From: Paenarthrobacter nitroguajacolicus JCM 14115
Lineage (GTDB): Bacteria; Actinomycetota; Actinomycetes; Actinomycetales; Micrococcaceae
Length of the DNA stretch: 34,917 bases
Direction of reading: 5' to 3'
Assembly (NCBI GenBank): GCA_001313365.1
Contig: BBFS01000046.1
Span: 1-34,917 of the forward strand
Positions 20,335-29,860 of this stretch are shown one piece after another. The position numbers were made by a program, and so were the translations under genes. Numbering within the stretch: the first letter of the stretch is position 1; the number at the start of each line of letters is the position of its first letter. The notes below the pieces were generated by a model. It was given only the letters and a program-made list of their open reading frames with translations. It was not told where the DNA came from and did not search any database.

Positions 20335-21368
20335 GTGGAAACTCCCCTCTCCCATCTTGCCCACCTCGAGATCACCGCGCCGGACATCGAAGCCTCGGCA
20401 CGGTTCTACGAGGAAAAATTCGGCATGCGCATCATCGACCGCGTAGATGGCAACGTTTATCTGCGATGCTGGGGGGGCGATTACTACCGTTACAGCCTGG
20501 TGATTACCGAAGGCCCGGAGGCCTCCTTGGGTCGGATGGCATGGCGCACCAACTCGCAGGCCGCGCTCGAAGCTGCAGCTGCCCGCGTTGAAGCAACCGG
20601 GGGGGTGCAGGGCACCTGGACTGCGGGCGGCCACGGCTTCGGCAAGGCCTACGAGTTCACGTCCTTACGGCCACCACATGCGCCTCTTCTACGACGTAGA
20701 GAAATTCGTTGCAGAACCCGGTTTCGAATCCACCTATCCGGACCGTCCCGAGCGCCGCAGCAGCCACGCAGCTGCTCCCCCCCGCTTCCTGGACCACGTC
20801 ACGGTCGCTTCCTCTGACGTCCGGGGGGGCTTCGCCAAGTGGTACAACGAGGCTCTCGGCTTCCGCGTCATGGCCTTCGTCGACTTGGATGAAGCACCCA
20901 TCACGGTCTTCTCCGTACTGACCACCAACGAAAAGTCCCACGACCTCGGCGTCGTGCTCGATACCTCCAAGCGCGCCGGCCGAGTCAACCACATCGCCTT
21001 CTGGGTGGACGCTACCGAGGACCTGCTCCGCACCGCCGACGTGATGATGGAAAACGGCACTCCTATGGAATATGGTCCGTCCATTCACGGCGTGGGCGAG
21101 CAGAACTTCCTGTACTTCCGCGACCCGTCAGGCCTGCGGGTGGAGCTGAACTCCGGCGGCTACCGCAACTACGTTCCAGACTGGGACGCCAACACGTGGA
21201 AGCCCTCGGAAGGATCCAACAACTTCTACAAGAATGGTGCGATGCCACACTCCATGACAGAATCCTTCCCGCCGGCCGAAGGGTTCACCGCGACGGAGGA
21301 AGGCGCTTCCGCAGAAATGAAAGAAGCCCTCCTAAACCCCCTACGCAAAGCAGGGTCGGGGGGGCTAA
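20335..21368 (+). CDS. Type I extradiol (catechol 2,3-) dioxygenase
   Basis: This is a two-domain vicinal-oxygen-chelate dioxygenase of about 340 residues that cleaves a catechol-type ring next to the diol with Fe(II) or Mn(II). Domain 1 begins LSHLAHLEITAPDIEAS. Domain 2 has FLDHVTVASSDV; the likely metal ligands are its His, the His in GRVNHIAFWVD, and the Glu in FRDPSGLRVELNSGG. The start is GTG after AGAAGGA. One break near 20661 (two C apparently lost) shifts the frame before YGHHMRLFYDVE. Near the end, five C at 21337-21341 for four change the tail; corrected, it ends LNPYAKQGRG with a TAA at 21366-21368. Runs near 20471, 20599, 20778 and 20823 add one residue each. It is the first gene of the plus-strand catabolic operon; the next start lies four bases on. 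Confidence 0.88.
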
Positions 21369-21372
21369 ATCC

Positions 21373-22320
21373 ATGGCGAACGCAACATACTCCCTGATCC
21401 GGTTCCAGGAACCCGGCGACAGTAAAGCCAAAACGGGCCTGCTGGTAGCTGAACGTGTCCTGCCACTGGATACGGACATCAACTCACTGATCCAGCACTG
21501 GGAAACCACTGAAAGCGAACTTGACCAGCTTGCCGCATCAGCCGATGGGCAGTCGGGCCTGGCACTCGCCGGCGTCGAGGTCCTGGCTCCCGTTGAACCC
21601 GCCCAGGTGCTGCAAACCGGAGCCAACTACCGCAAGCACGTGGTTGACCTTGCCGTGGCACACCGGGAATCCGGCCAGGACGCAGAAGAGGTGCGGGCCA
21701 AGACGCGGCCATGATGGACAAGCGCGCAGGCCAGGGGACGCCGTACTTCTTTATCGGGCTTCCCACCGCCATTGCTCCGGCTACGGATGACCTGACACTG
21801 CCGGGCTACAGCAAATCCCACGACTGGGAGCTGGAACTGGCCGCCGTGATTGGGAAGGAAGCCTTCCGCGTCACCCCCGAAAAGGCTCTCGAGCATGTCT
21901 TCGGTTACACCATGGTCAACGACATCACCACCCGGGAGTACGTCTTCCGCAAGGACATGCCCGCCATCGGTTCGGACTGGTACAGGGCCAAGAATGCCCC
22001 CCGGCTTCCTGCCCACCGGTCCCCCCCTGCTGGTGCCGGCGAAGTTCTTTGGCGACCCACAGGACGTCCAGGTCACACTGAAGCTCAACGGCAAGGCCAT
22101 GCAGGACGAGTCCACTCAAGACATGATCTTCGGCGTCGCCAAGCTTGTCAGCGAAGCGTCGCAGATCATGCCGCTCCGGCCAGGCGATCTGGTGCTGACC
22201 GGCAGCCCCCCCGCCGGCAACGGACAGCACTGGGGCAGGCTCCTCCAGGACGGCGATGTCATGGAGGGCACTATCACCGGGCTCGGTACCCAGCTCATTC
22301 ATTGCAAGGACGAACAGTGA
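21373..22320 (+). CDS. Fumarylacetoacetate hydrolase (FAH) family protein
   Basis: This FAH-superfamily enzyme of about 313 residues probably hydrolyses or hydrates an acylpyruvate- or oxoenoate-type ring-cleavage product. The metal-binding region is visible as SHDWELELAAVIG and FGYTMVNDITTRE, followed by TGPLLVPAKFFGDPQDVQV, FGVAKLVSEASQIMPLRPGD and TGSPAGNGQHWGR (as corrected). One lost base near 21707 and six C for five near 21997 break the frame. Seven-base runs near 22021 and 22206 add one Pro each. Its stop overlaps the next start as GTGA. Position directly after the dioxygenase supports a role on its product, or one or two steps later. Confidence 0.85.
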
Positions 22321-23339
22321 CTACCGACGCCGTGGAAGCGCATACGATGCAGCGGGCTGATCCGATGGCCAGCATCACCGCAGCCGCCAAGCTGTACAAC
22401 AACTGGGGTCGCTGGGGGAGAAGACGACGTCCTCGGTACTCTCAATTTCATCGACAATGGCAAGCGTGTGGAGGCGGCCTCACTGGTGAGGTCGGGCGAG
22501 GCGTTCTCCTTGTCCCAGCCGTTCGACACCAATGGACCCAGAAGGGGTGGCGTCGCCGAACCAACCCGGTCCACACCATGACCGACACCGGCGTAGACGC
22601 TGAGCGCGGCAACCAGGGATTTCCCCCCCACGGGTTCGGCGGGGGCTGACGATGTGATCGCCATGCCGCTGCAGTGCTCCACCCAGTGGGACGGGCTGGG
22701 TCATATCTTTGATCGCGGCAAAGCTTGGAACGGCCGGGCAGCTGGCGACGTCGTGACCTCAGAAGGCGACCTGGTGACGGGGGATCGAAACTGCCGCCGC
22801 TAAAATTGTCACCCGTGGCGTTTTGCTGGATGTGGGCCGCGCACTGGGTCCGGAGCTGGGGCGCGCCGACGGGGGAATTACCCGACGCTTCGCCATCACT
22901 CCGGAGCACCTGGAGCGAACCATTGAACGCCAGGGCCCCACCTCCGCCGTTCGCCGAGGGGACATCGTGGTGATCCGCACGGGGGGGCAGTACACGCGGG
23001 CCCGCCGCGACGGCTGGGGTGAGTACGCAGGCGGCTCGGCGCCGGGTCTGTCCTTCACCACCGCATCGTGGCTGCACGCCTCGGAAATCGCCGGGGGTAG
23101 CAACGGACACCTGGGGATTCGAGGTCCGGCCCAATGAGTTTGAGGGTGCTTTCCAGCCGCTTCACCAGATCGCCATTCCAAACCTCGGATTGTTCCTGGG
23201 CGAAATGTGGGATCCGGATACTCTGGCCGAGGCGTGTGCGGCAGACGGCAGGTACGAGTTCATGCTCACCGCCGCTCCACTCCCCCCCATCACGGGCGCT
23301 GTCGGTTCACCTGTCAACCCCCCCATCGCCGTCCGCTAG
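22317..23339 (+). CDS. Cyclase / kynurenine-formamidase-like metal-dependent hydrolase
   Basis: This is a member of the cyclase family (PF04199; kynurenine formamidase and isatin hydrolase relatives) of about 335 residues. Corrected motifs are NNWGRWGEDDVLGTLNFID, RRTNPVHTMTDTG, CSTQWDGLGHIFDRGKAWNG, GDIVVIRTGQYTR, and the C-terminal APLPITGAVGSPVNPIAV. The central metal site differs from the HxGTHxD form of short formamidases; the longer QWDxLxH form is shared by another branch. It is the most damaged gene here: five G for four near 22413, 22632, 22777, 22872 and 23093, lost bases near 22537 and 22890, and four runs of seven. Start GTG overlaps the FAH stop. It should open an amide, lactone or cyclic intermediate; the substrate is unknown. 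Confidence 0.82.
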
Positions 23340-23398
23340 CAAATCCGTTACAACGCAGCACAATAGGCAGTAACGCCGTCACCACAAAGGAGTCAAAG

Positions 23399-24529
23399 AT
23401 GGCAGCAGTACAGAGGGTCGGAATCGTCGGAGCGGGAGCTGCGGGACTGGCCGCCGCCATCCTTCTGGCCGAAGCCGGCGTCGAGGTGGAGGTTCTGGAG
23501 AAGGCCACCGAACCGCAAACCCTGGGCTCCGGCATCACTTTGCAGGGAAACGCCTTGCGCATCCTGCGCACCCTGGGTGTTTGGGAACAGGTGGAAGCAA
23601 AAGGCTACGGGTTCAGCACCCTTGGCCTGCGGGCGCCCAACCCCCCCGACGGCACCGTCCTGGCGGTCCTCGAGGACATCAAAACCGGTGGTGACGACCT
23701 CCCGGCCACGTTGGGAATGTACCGCCCGGACTTGACCGCAATCCTTCGGGACCGTGCCGAAGACGCCGGTGCGACGATCAGCTACGGCAAGGCCGTCACA
23801 GCTATGACCGACGACGGCGGCAGCGTCACCATCCGCACTGCCGACGGCGGCAGCTCGCGCTATGACCTGCTCATCGGCGCTGACGGACTCCACTCGGCCG
23901 TACGTAAGGCGATCGGCATCAAAGAGGAGCCACAGTCCACCGGCATGGGTATCTGGCGGGCCTTCGTCGAGCGGCCGGAGGAAGTCGTCAGAACTGATCT
24001 GACCTACGGTGGGCCGTGTTTCATCGCCGGATACTGCCCCACCGGACCTGACACCATCTACGCCTACCTTGTGGAGAAAGCCCAGGAACGCCGGCACGAG
24101 GACGGACCCAAGGTGATGACGGAACTCGCCGCCGCGTACGGCGGCCCATGGAACGAGATCCGATCCAACCTGGACCATGGCGCACGCATCAATTACACCT
24201 GGTTCACCTCGCACCTCGTGGAAGGCCCCTGGAACCGTGGGCGCATCGTCATCATCGGCGATGCAGCACACAGTTGCCCGCCCACTGTTGCCCAAGGTGC
24301 TGCCATGGCGTTGGAAGATGCTGCGGTCCTCGCGGAACTGTTGATTGCCGCAGACCACGTCACCGAGACTCTCTGGAAGGAGTTCGCAGACCGCCGAATG
24401 GAGAGGGCAACCGCCGTGGTGAGAGCGTCGGTCCAGTTGGGCCAGTGGATGCTGGACGGCGTCCGGGACGCAGACGTCCCCCCCGGCCTTATGAACTCGC
24501 TCTCCACCATGCTCAAGGAACCCGCATGA
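23399..24529 (+). CDS. FAD-dependent monooxygenase (salicylate hydroxylase-like)
   Basis: This is an intact class A flavoprotein monooxygenase of 376 residues. The N-terminal GxGxxG motif is VGIVGAGAAGLAAAILLAE with an acidic end EVLEKA, the DG motif is LIGADGLHSAVR, and the second FAD motif is IVIIGDAAHSCPPTVAQGAAM. ATG at 23399 follows AAAGGAG. It should hydroxylate an aromatic acid, possibly with decarboxylation as in salicylate 1-hydroxylase, to give the diol used by the dioxygenase; this role is inferred from the operon. It is one of the few genes here without a frameshift, although seven-C runs near 23641 and 24479 add a Pro. Its TGA overlaps the next ATG. Confidence 0.9.
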   Translation: MAAVQRVGIVGAGAAGLAAAILLAEAGVEVEVLEKATEPQTLGSGITLQGNALRILRTLGVWEQVEAKGYGFSTLGLRAPNPPDGTVLAVLEDIKTGGDDLPATLGMYRPDLTAILRDRAEDAGATISYGKAVTAMTDDGGSVTIRTADGGSSRYDLLIGADGLHSAVRKAIGIKEEPQSTGMGIWRAFVERPEEVVRTDLTYGGPCFIAGYCPTGPDTIYAYLVEKAQERRHEDGPKVMTELAAAYGGPWNEIRSNLDHGARINYTWFTSHLVEGPWNRGRIVIIGDAAHSCPPTVAQGAAMALEDAAVLAELLIAADHVTETLWKEFADRRMERATAVVRASVQLGQWMLDGVRDADVPPGLMNSLSTMLKEPA

Positions 24530-25606
24530 ACCACATCGATACCGTTCAACACCCCATTGTGGATGTCCACGCGCATATCCTCATTCCGGCCCTCCAGCAG
24601 TTGGTGGCGGAGGACGACCCTCAAGGATTCGCTGAGCTGCAGGCCCTGGAAGTGAGGCGAAACGGTCCCGAGTCCATGGCCAACTCCGGCTGATGATTAA
24701 GGAGCGCTGGCCACAGCTCACTAACCTCGAACGTCGCTTGGCCGACATGGACGCCCAAGGCGTGGACGTGCAGCTGGTTTCGCCCTCGCCGTCGCACTTC
24801 TACTATTTCGCCGGTGAAGGACTCGCGCTCAAGCTCGCAAAACAGTCCAACGAGGCAGTGCGCGATGTTGTGCAGCAAGCGCCCGAACGGTTGAACGGAT
24901 TGGGTTTGGTTCCGTTGCAGCACCCGCAGCTCATGGTCGAAGCCTTGGAACATGCCGTTCTTGGCTGTGGCCTCATGGGCGTGGAGATCGGGTCCTTTGC
25001 GGCCACTCCCGGAGACCCGGAACGGAGCACCGTTGAACTCTCCGATCCACGACTGGAACCCTTCTGGAGCCGGGCCTCGGAGTTGGGCGCCGTTGTGTTC
25101 CTGCACCCGTTCGGCTGCTCATTGGACGAGCGACTGGATCGCTTCTACCTGGCCAACACGGTCTCCCAGCCTGCAGAGAACGCCGTAGCGCTGTCCCACC
25201 TGATTTTCAGCGGAGTACTGGACAGGCACCCCGGTCTCAAGATCCTCGCCGCCCATGGGGGGGTGGCTACCTTCCCACCACCATCGGCCGATCGGACCAC
25301 GCCTGGAAGGTTCGCCCTGAGGCGCAGCGGTGCGCCGAACCGCCGTCGTCCTACCTTCAGCGGATCTTCTTCGACTCCCTGACGCACGGGCCCCGCGAGC
25401 TGCGCGCCCTCGTCGAAGTCGCGGGCCCCCCCGGGCAGGTGATGCTCGGCTCGGACTACCCGTTCGACATGGGCTCCGACAATCCCGTTGGTGAAGTCCA
25501 TGCGGCCGGTCTCCCCGCGACCGATGCCGCCAAGGTTCTCGCTGGCAACGCTGCTGCCTTGGGCATCACCGCTGCGGCAGCCATCACCGTCCGCTCCAGA
25601 GCGTAA
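24526..25606 (+). CDS. Amidohydrolase-2 family protein, ACMSD-like decarboxylase
   Basis: This is a TIM-barrel metal enzyme of about 355 residues in the ACMSD / gamma-resorcylate decarboxylase group (PF04909). Metal-site motifs are VDVHAHI near residue 15, VVFLHPFG, ILAAHGGGYLPT (corrected) and VMLGSDYPFDMG. Such enzymes remove a carboxyl group without oxidation or redox cofactor, or hydrolyse. A lost C near 24693 splits the gene after MANSG, and seven G at 25257-25263 for five shift it again inside the HGGG motif; a seven-C run near 25427 adds a Pro. ATG overlaps the monooxygenase stop. A decarboxylation step on the ring-cleavage product is plausible; hydrolysis is the alternative. Confidence 0.85.
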
Positions 25607-25615
25607 GGAAAAGAC

Positions 25616-26617
25616 ATGGTCAAGATCGCCCGCTGGAATGACGACGGCGGTACTCGCGCCGGGTTCGTAGCTGACGGCAGCTGCTTCCCGTTGCCCGAGG
25701 GACAAACCGTGAACCACCTGTTAAGTGCAGGCTTGGCCAAAACGCTGGAAATCGCTGCGGAAACTGTTCGAACGGCATCTTCCGTTCCCCTGTCCGGGGT
25801 ACAGTTGCTGGCGCCCTTGGTACCCGCCACCATCCGCGACTTTGTCGCGTTCGAGGAACATGTGGAAGGCGTGCGGAAGAGCATCGACGGCGTGGCCGGC
25901 GTGGTGCCCGAGTGGTATGAGGCACCCACGTTCTACTTCACGAATCCGCATACTGTGACCGGCACGGAAGAAGTGATCGGAATCCCCCCCGCCGGTTGCA
26001 ACGAGCTGGATTTCGAGACCGAAGTAGCGGCCGTCGTCGGTCATGTACCGGGAAGTGACGGCAGAAACCTGTCGGCGGCCGATGCGCACCAGCACATCTT
26101 CGGCTACACAGTCCTCAACGACTGGTCGGCGCGCGACCTGCAAAGGCGTGAGATGAAAGTCAGTCTGGGTCCTTGCAAAGGCAAGGACTTCGCCAACACC
26201 TTGGGCCCGTGGATCGTAACTGCTGATGAATTTGAGCACCTGCACGACGCCGAAGGCTTCCTGCCGATCTCCATGGCCGTTGAGGTCAATGGCGAACATA
26301 TTGGACAGGATTTGCTGTCCAATATGGGCTGGCCGTTCGCCGAACTCGTAGCGTACGCATCGCAGGACTCAGTGGTGCGCCCCGGTGACGTTTTGGGCTC
26401 CGGGACATGCGGTAGAGGATGCCTAGCTGAACTTTGGGGGACGGAACGGTGCCAAGACTCCCCCCCACCCTTGAAGACCGGAGACGTGGTCCGGATGACC
26501 GTTGAGGGAATCGGAAGCATCGAGAATACCGTTGGTGAGCGGCGGACGGCCATCACCAGGGTTCCTGCGCTGAGCCGGCCGCGTCACCGTGTTGCGGCCA
26601 CTGCTGAGAGACTGTAG
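25616..26617 (+). CDS. Second FAH-family protein
   Basis: This is an uninterrupted FAH-superfamily protein of 333 residues, distinct from the one at 21373. Motifs are FVAFEEHVEGVRKS, AGCNELDFETEVAAVVG, FGYTVLNDWSARD, KGKDFANTLGPWIVT and GSGTCGRGCLAELWG, close to fumarylacetoacetase-type members. It should cleave a C-C bond in a dioxo acid and could end the pathway by releasing central metabolites. ATG at 25616 lies nine bases after the amidohydrolase stop and is preceded by AAGGAAAAG. Seven-C runs near 25985 and 26460 add one Pro each. It is the last clear catabolic gene of the plus-strand operon. Confidence 0.9.
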   Translation: MVKIARWNDDGGTRAGFVADGSCFPLPEGQTVNHLLSAGLAKTLEIAAETVRTASSVPLSGVQLLAPLVPATIRDFVAFEEHVEGVRKSIDGVAGVVPEWYEAPTFYFTNPHTVTGTEEVIGIPPAGCNELDFETEVAAVVGHVPGSDGRNLSAADAHQHIFGYTVLNDWSARDLQRREMKVSLGPCKGKDFANTLGPWIVTADEFEHLHDAEGFLPISMAVEVNGEHIGQDLLSNMGWPFAELVAYASQDSVVRPGDVLGSGTCGRGCLAELWGTERCQDSPPPLKTGDVVRMTVEGIGSIENTVGERRTAITRVPALSRPRHRVAATAERL

Positions 26618-26644
26618 GTATCAATCGTCGAAAGGGCGGACTTC

Positions 26645-26904
26645 TTGATTTCCCTGCAGCAGGACGCGCAAGGTTTTATCCGAATGAACAGGCACTTCCC
26701 GGGAACCGTGTCAGTGAGCGTGGTTTTCGCCGACAGAACCACGGAAGTCTTCACCGGGCGGCGGCTCAACGAGATTTATGACCAAGCGCTGGCAGCCTAC
26801 CGTGCCGGCAACCACCTGGACGCCAAAGGGTTCAACCGGGCCCCAGGAAGAAGGTCCAGCAGGGCATTGAGTTCGTGCCGGTTTCGCCGGGAATGTCCAG
26901 CTGA
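26645..26904 (+). CDS. Small hypothetical protein
   Basis: I do not recognise this protein of about 86 residues. It starts at TTG 26645 (MISLQQDAQGF) or at the in-frame ATG 26684. The sequence GTVSVSVVFADRTTEVFTGRRLNEIYDQALAAYRAG reads like a small alpha/beta domain (quoted in parts: GTVSVSVVFADRTT, EVFTGRRLNEIYD, QALAAYRAG). As written the end is Arg/Ser-rich, but one extra base near 26843 hides a better tail KKVQQGIEFVPVSPGMSS with a TGA at 26902, one base from the convergent gene stop. It lies 27 bases after the last catabolic gene and may be co-transcribed. Confidence 0.5.
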
Positions 26905-26905
26905 C

Positions 26906-27259
26906 TCAGCTTCTTCCTGAGGCATGGTTGACGCAGAACGGCGTCCACGGCCTCGCCTCCAACCTGCCCTCGGGTATGGCCACGCCGCACACCGCGCACA
27001 GTCCGTAGGTTCCTGCCGCTATCCTCGCCAGTGCGTCATCGATCTGCTCCAAGCCAACCTGGCTTTGGCTCATGAGGGCGGACGCTTGGGACAGCTCGAA
27101 GGCTATGGTGCTGCCCTCGGGATCGTGTTCGTCGTCCACATTGGAGTCTTGCCGGGCGAGGCTCACCGAACTGATGTCGCTTCGCAGCGCCTTGAGCAGT
27201 TCGAGTTTGCGACTCCTTTCCTCCTCCAAAAGGACCCGAAACCGCTCGACGTCAACCAT
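26906..27259 (-). CDS. DksA/TraR-like zinc-finger protein
   Basis: This 117-residue protein has a coiled-coil-like helical N-terminus (VERFRVLLEEERSRKLELL) and a C-terminal zinc finger CAVCG...PFCVNH in the TraR/DksA arrangement (C-x2-C-x17-C-x2-H here, with His in the place of the usual fourth Cys). DksA-type proteins enter the RNA polymerase secondary channel; whether this actinobacterial member does so is unknown. The frame is intact. It starts six bases after the corrected stop of the upstream stress-protein gene, so the two probably form an operon. Confidence 0.82.
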   Translation of the reverse strand: MVDVERFRVLLEEERSRKLELLKALRSDISSVSLARQDSNVDDEHDPEGSTIAFELSQASALMSQSQVGLEQIDDALARIAAGTYGLCAVCGVAIPEGRLEARPWTPFCVNHASGRS

Positions 27260-27265
27260 GGCGGG

Positions 27266-27747
27266 TCATAGTTCCACTGTGCCGCTTTCGCCCACGCTGA
27301 AGCGGGAGTGGATGACCTTGGACTTGACCATTGAAGTACCGTTGCTGCCGTTCCGCCCGGGCTCGTCCAGTACTCTGCCGAATCCGAATCCACGTGAATC
27401 AGGCAAACTTCCGGGGTGTCCGGACCGTCAGGGAACCATGCCTCCACAACCTGGTTCCACATCTCGTGGATCTTCTGTCGGTCCGTGACCACGTGGGCAG
27501 TCCCGGCCACAGACACCCACTCGGTGCTCTTGCCGAAGGAAACATTGACTCGCGGATCCTGTCTCACGTGGGCAACCTGTGAGGTCCCCAGCCCCGTAAA
27601 GAACCACATGTCGCCGTCGTCCTGCACTTCCTGGACAGCCAGCGGCCGGCTGACCAGCGCACCTTCTTCATTGACCGTGGTCAGCATTCCGATCTTGGAA
27701 TCGTTGATGATGTCCGTGACTTTGCTGATGGGTTGCTCTTCAGTCAT
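27266..27747 (-). CDS. Pyridoxamine 5'-phosphate oxidase-like general stress protein
   Basis: This is a split-barrel flavin-binding-type protein of about 160 residues, like general stress protein 26 (Pyrid_ox-like family). Conserved parts are DIINDSKIGMLTTVNEEG, SRPLAVQEV, DMWFFTGLGTSQVAHVRQDP, VNVSFGK and VSVAGTAHVV. ATG at 27747 follows AGTGAGG. A G is missing near 27329 (tgg for tggg); restoring it ends the protein at SVGESGTVEL with a TGA at 27266 instead of reading on into the next gene. It may bind FMN, F420 or heme; sequence does not decide. It is divergent from the gene at 27979. The 231 bases between them hold a short AAAAAC-ACC-GTTTTT hairpin and nothing else clear. Confidence 0.85.
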
Positions 27748-27978
27748 GCGGGCCTCACTTCTCTTCGCATCCGGGGGGGCCTTCCCCACAACCACCCTAT
27801 TAGTAAGGCTACTGATTTGCTAGGCGGCCAAGGAATGACGCGGCGTGAAAGCAAAAACACCGTTTTTAGGGAATCATGCTGCTGCTTCATCCGTTCTGTT
27901 TGATAGTGACATGCCGACGGCGGTCCGGCCTGCCCATTCGGGTCAGGCAAAGCGACGGGAAGTTTGGGGGGGACTACC

Positions 27979-28419
27979 ATGACGTTGAATGAAACTATCG
28001 CCCGCCTTCGGGCCGCGCACCTCATGGTCCGCGATGCCCACGAATGGGATGCTCTTTCCGCCGCCCTCTCGGACGCCTACGACAGCGACGACGATGACCT
28101 GATTGAGCAACTGCAGCAGCCCTTTGTCCAGTCCTGGCGCACGGTCACGCACTACGTCCTGCGGGATACCTTCGATGCTGCCGGCATCTCCGTGACCGAC
28201 CCAAGCCACCCTTGGGGAATTGCCACCTTGACCGTCAACGGCTTCAGCCGCGAACCTGTTCTCTGCCACCTGGATCTGGCAGACCCGCAGGGCTCGACAG
28301 TTGCCGCCGCCGGCGGACCAAAGTTGCTCACTTTCGCGGAGGCCATGACCTATTACTCTGATTGCCTCGCTCCACTGTTCGAACACGTTAGTGAAGGTCA
28401 GTCACTGAACGTTAGCTGA
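27979..28419 (+). CDS. Hypothetical acidic protein
   Basis: I do not recognise a family. It has 146 residues from ATG 27979, preceded by a G-rich site at 27966-27972. It is acidic, with a [14 protein letters not shown] stretch near residue 35, then a beta-rich part ([22 protein letters not shown]) and a helical C-terminus. There is no signal peptide or membrane segment, and no frame break. It ends 23 bases before the convergent metallo-hydrolase stop. An earlier TTG at 27964 is possible but lacks a site. Confidence 0.65.
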   Translation: MTLNETIARLRAAHLMVRDAHEWDALSAALSDAYDSDDDDLIEQLQQPFVQSWRTVTHYVLRDTFDAAGISVTDPSHPWGIATLTVNGFSREPVLCHLDLADPQGSTVAAAGGPKLLTFAEAMTYYSDCLAPLFEHVSEGQSLNVS

Positions 28420-28442
28420 GGTACGCGCTCAGCATTGGCGGG

Positions 28443-29142
28443 CTATGACAGGGACCAAGGCTGATCGAGGAGGGCGCGGAGCCGGGCGTTCGCATCGGAA
28501 ATCTCGGCCCCCCCATGCGAGAACAGCATCCTGTTGTGCGATACCTCGGAGAGTTTCCGGAGCGATGATTCTGCCTCCACTGGGTCAGCAGTGAAGGGAG
28601 CGGGAGGCGAACCATGACCCCGTTCATGGTGCCCACCGCATCACCGACGAACAACAAGCCGTCACTTTCATGCAGCAAACTGATGTGCCCTTGCGTGTGC
28701 CCGGGAGTGTGGATGACGCGCAGCCCGCGGATTGAAGCACCGTCGGCTGCGGCCCGGGCGTGGGAAGCAATGCGCTCAACTCCGCCTCGCCTGCCCACAA
28801 TAGAGCATCCCCCCCCGCCCTCGAAAGGACATCGTCCAAACCGCCCACATGGTCTGCATGGGAGTGGGTGAGCACCACATCGGAGACATCACCCCCCCAC
28901 CCGGCGCCCAGACGTTCCAGCACCTGGTTGATATCCACGGCACTGCCTCCCATTCCCGTGTCAATCAGAACAATCCCACCGGAAACAGGCAGCACGAAGC
29001 AGCGAACATCGAAACTGATCTCTGTGGGGGGGCCCGCAACCCCTGCAGGCAGCTGCACCTGCTGGACAATGACTTCGGGCAAGGGCCCGGCTTCCGGTTG
29101 GGATTCAGGTAAATTCGGAATTGATTCGCTGCCTGCGCCCAT
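28443..29142 (-). CDS. Metallo-beta-lactamase-fold hydrolase
   Basis: This is an MBL-fold metallo-hydrolase of about 230 residues. Zinc ligands are present: [10 protein letters not shown] (HxHxDH), [16 protein letters not shown] and a late SHG. The first strands read [21 protein letters not shown] lesion near 28780 shifts the frame after AGEA, a second near 28605 follows MNGVMVR, and a seven-G run near 28508 adds a Gly. Corrected, it ends LLDQPWSLS with a TAG at 28443. It could be a glyoxalase II-like, lactonase-like or other hydrolase; the family is too broad to choose. It starts six bases after the RibD_C gene stop and is probably co-transcribed with it. Confidence 0.85.
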
Positions 29143-29148
29143 GTGGAC

Positions 29149-29775
29149 TCAACCCTGCCTTGCTGGTGGCGGGCCCTCGATGACGGTGGGTATGTACTCC
29201 AGTAGCTGCGAGCGGCCGTCGAACGTCCGGCTGTCCACCAATTCCAAGGCGACATCCGGGTAGCCGTCATAGATTCGCTCACTACCGGTCCTCCCGGTGA
29301 TCACGGGAAAGATCACCAAGCGAAACCTGTCCACCAGACCGGCCGTCAGCAGGGAACGGCAAAGGCTCAAGCTGCCCAGAGTGCTCAACGTGCCGGTTCG
29401 GGTCCGCTTTAGTTCCCGGACGGCTTCCACAGCATCACCCGAAATGAGTTCTGAGTTGGGCCATGCCAAGGGCTCCTTCAGGGTGGAGGAAAAGATGATC
29501 TTGGGCATGGCAGCCAACCCGCTCAGGCTGGCGCCCTCCTCCTCTGAAAACCCCCCCGAACTGTCTTCAGAGGCTTCCTCCGACATACTCGACATCACCC
29601 GGTACGTGTTCGCGCCCATCAGTGTGGTGAAGTCCTTCTTTCCCTCTTCATCCAACCAGGCCAGGTACTCCGGACCTTCCAATCCCCCCCACCAACCAGG
29701 CCAGCCTTCGGCAGAAGCGTAGCCGTCCAGGGAAATGATCAGGTCCACCATCAGGCTTGCGGTCGTCTCACTCAT
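29149..29775 (-). CDS. RibD_C / dihydrofolate-reductase-like protein
   Basis: This is a complete RibD C-terminal-domain reductase of 208 residues, an NADPH-dependent fold of uncertain substrate. Motifs are DLIISLDGYASAEGWPGWW, TLMGANTYRVM, PKIIFSSTLKEPL, LSTLGSLSLCRSLL and VDRFRLVIFPVITGR. ATG at 29775 follows a strong AGGAG. The seven-C run near 29686 adds a Gly in WWGGLEGPEY. It contrasts with the shortened relative at 15859-16176. It is the first gene of a two-gene unit with the MBL hydrolase. Confidence 0.88.
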   Translation of the reverse strand: MSETTASLMVDLIISLDGYASAEGWPGWWGGLEGPEYLAWLDEEGKKDFTTLMGANTYRVMSSMSEEASEDSSGGFSEEEGASLSGLAAMPKIIFSSTLKEPLAWPNSELISGDAVEAVRELKRTRTGTLSTLGSLSLCRSLLTAGLVDRFRLVIFPVITGRTGSERIYDGYPDVALELVDSRTFDGRSQLLEYIPTVIEGPPPARQG

Positions 29776-29860
29776 AGCAGTCTCCTAGGTTTACGGTGCG
29801 CGTTGACCGTGCGCGGAAATGCTAGCCCCCCCGGAGCAATTGGACGTTCAAGGGTTCGCG

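Noticed and set aside
23393..24358. A 321-codon minus-strand frame
   Set aside because: It is antisense to the intact FAD monooxygenase with clear FAD motifs on the plus strand; no motif supports the reverse frame.
27796..27978. AAAAAC-ACC-GTTTTT hairpin as a terminator or riboswitch
   Set aside because: The stem is six bases, lies between divergent genes where no terminator is needed, and no conserved riboswitch core is visible.
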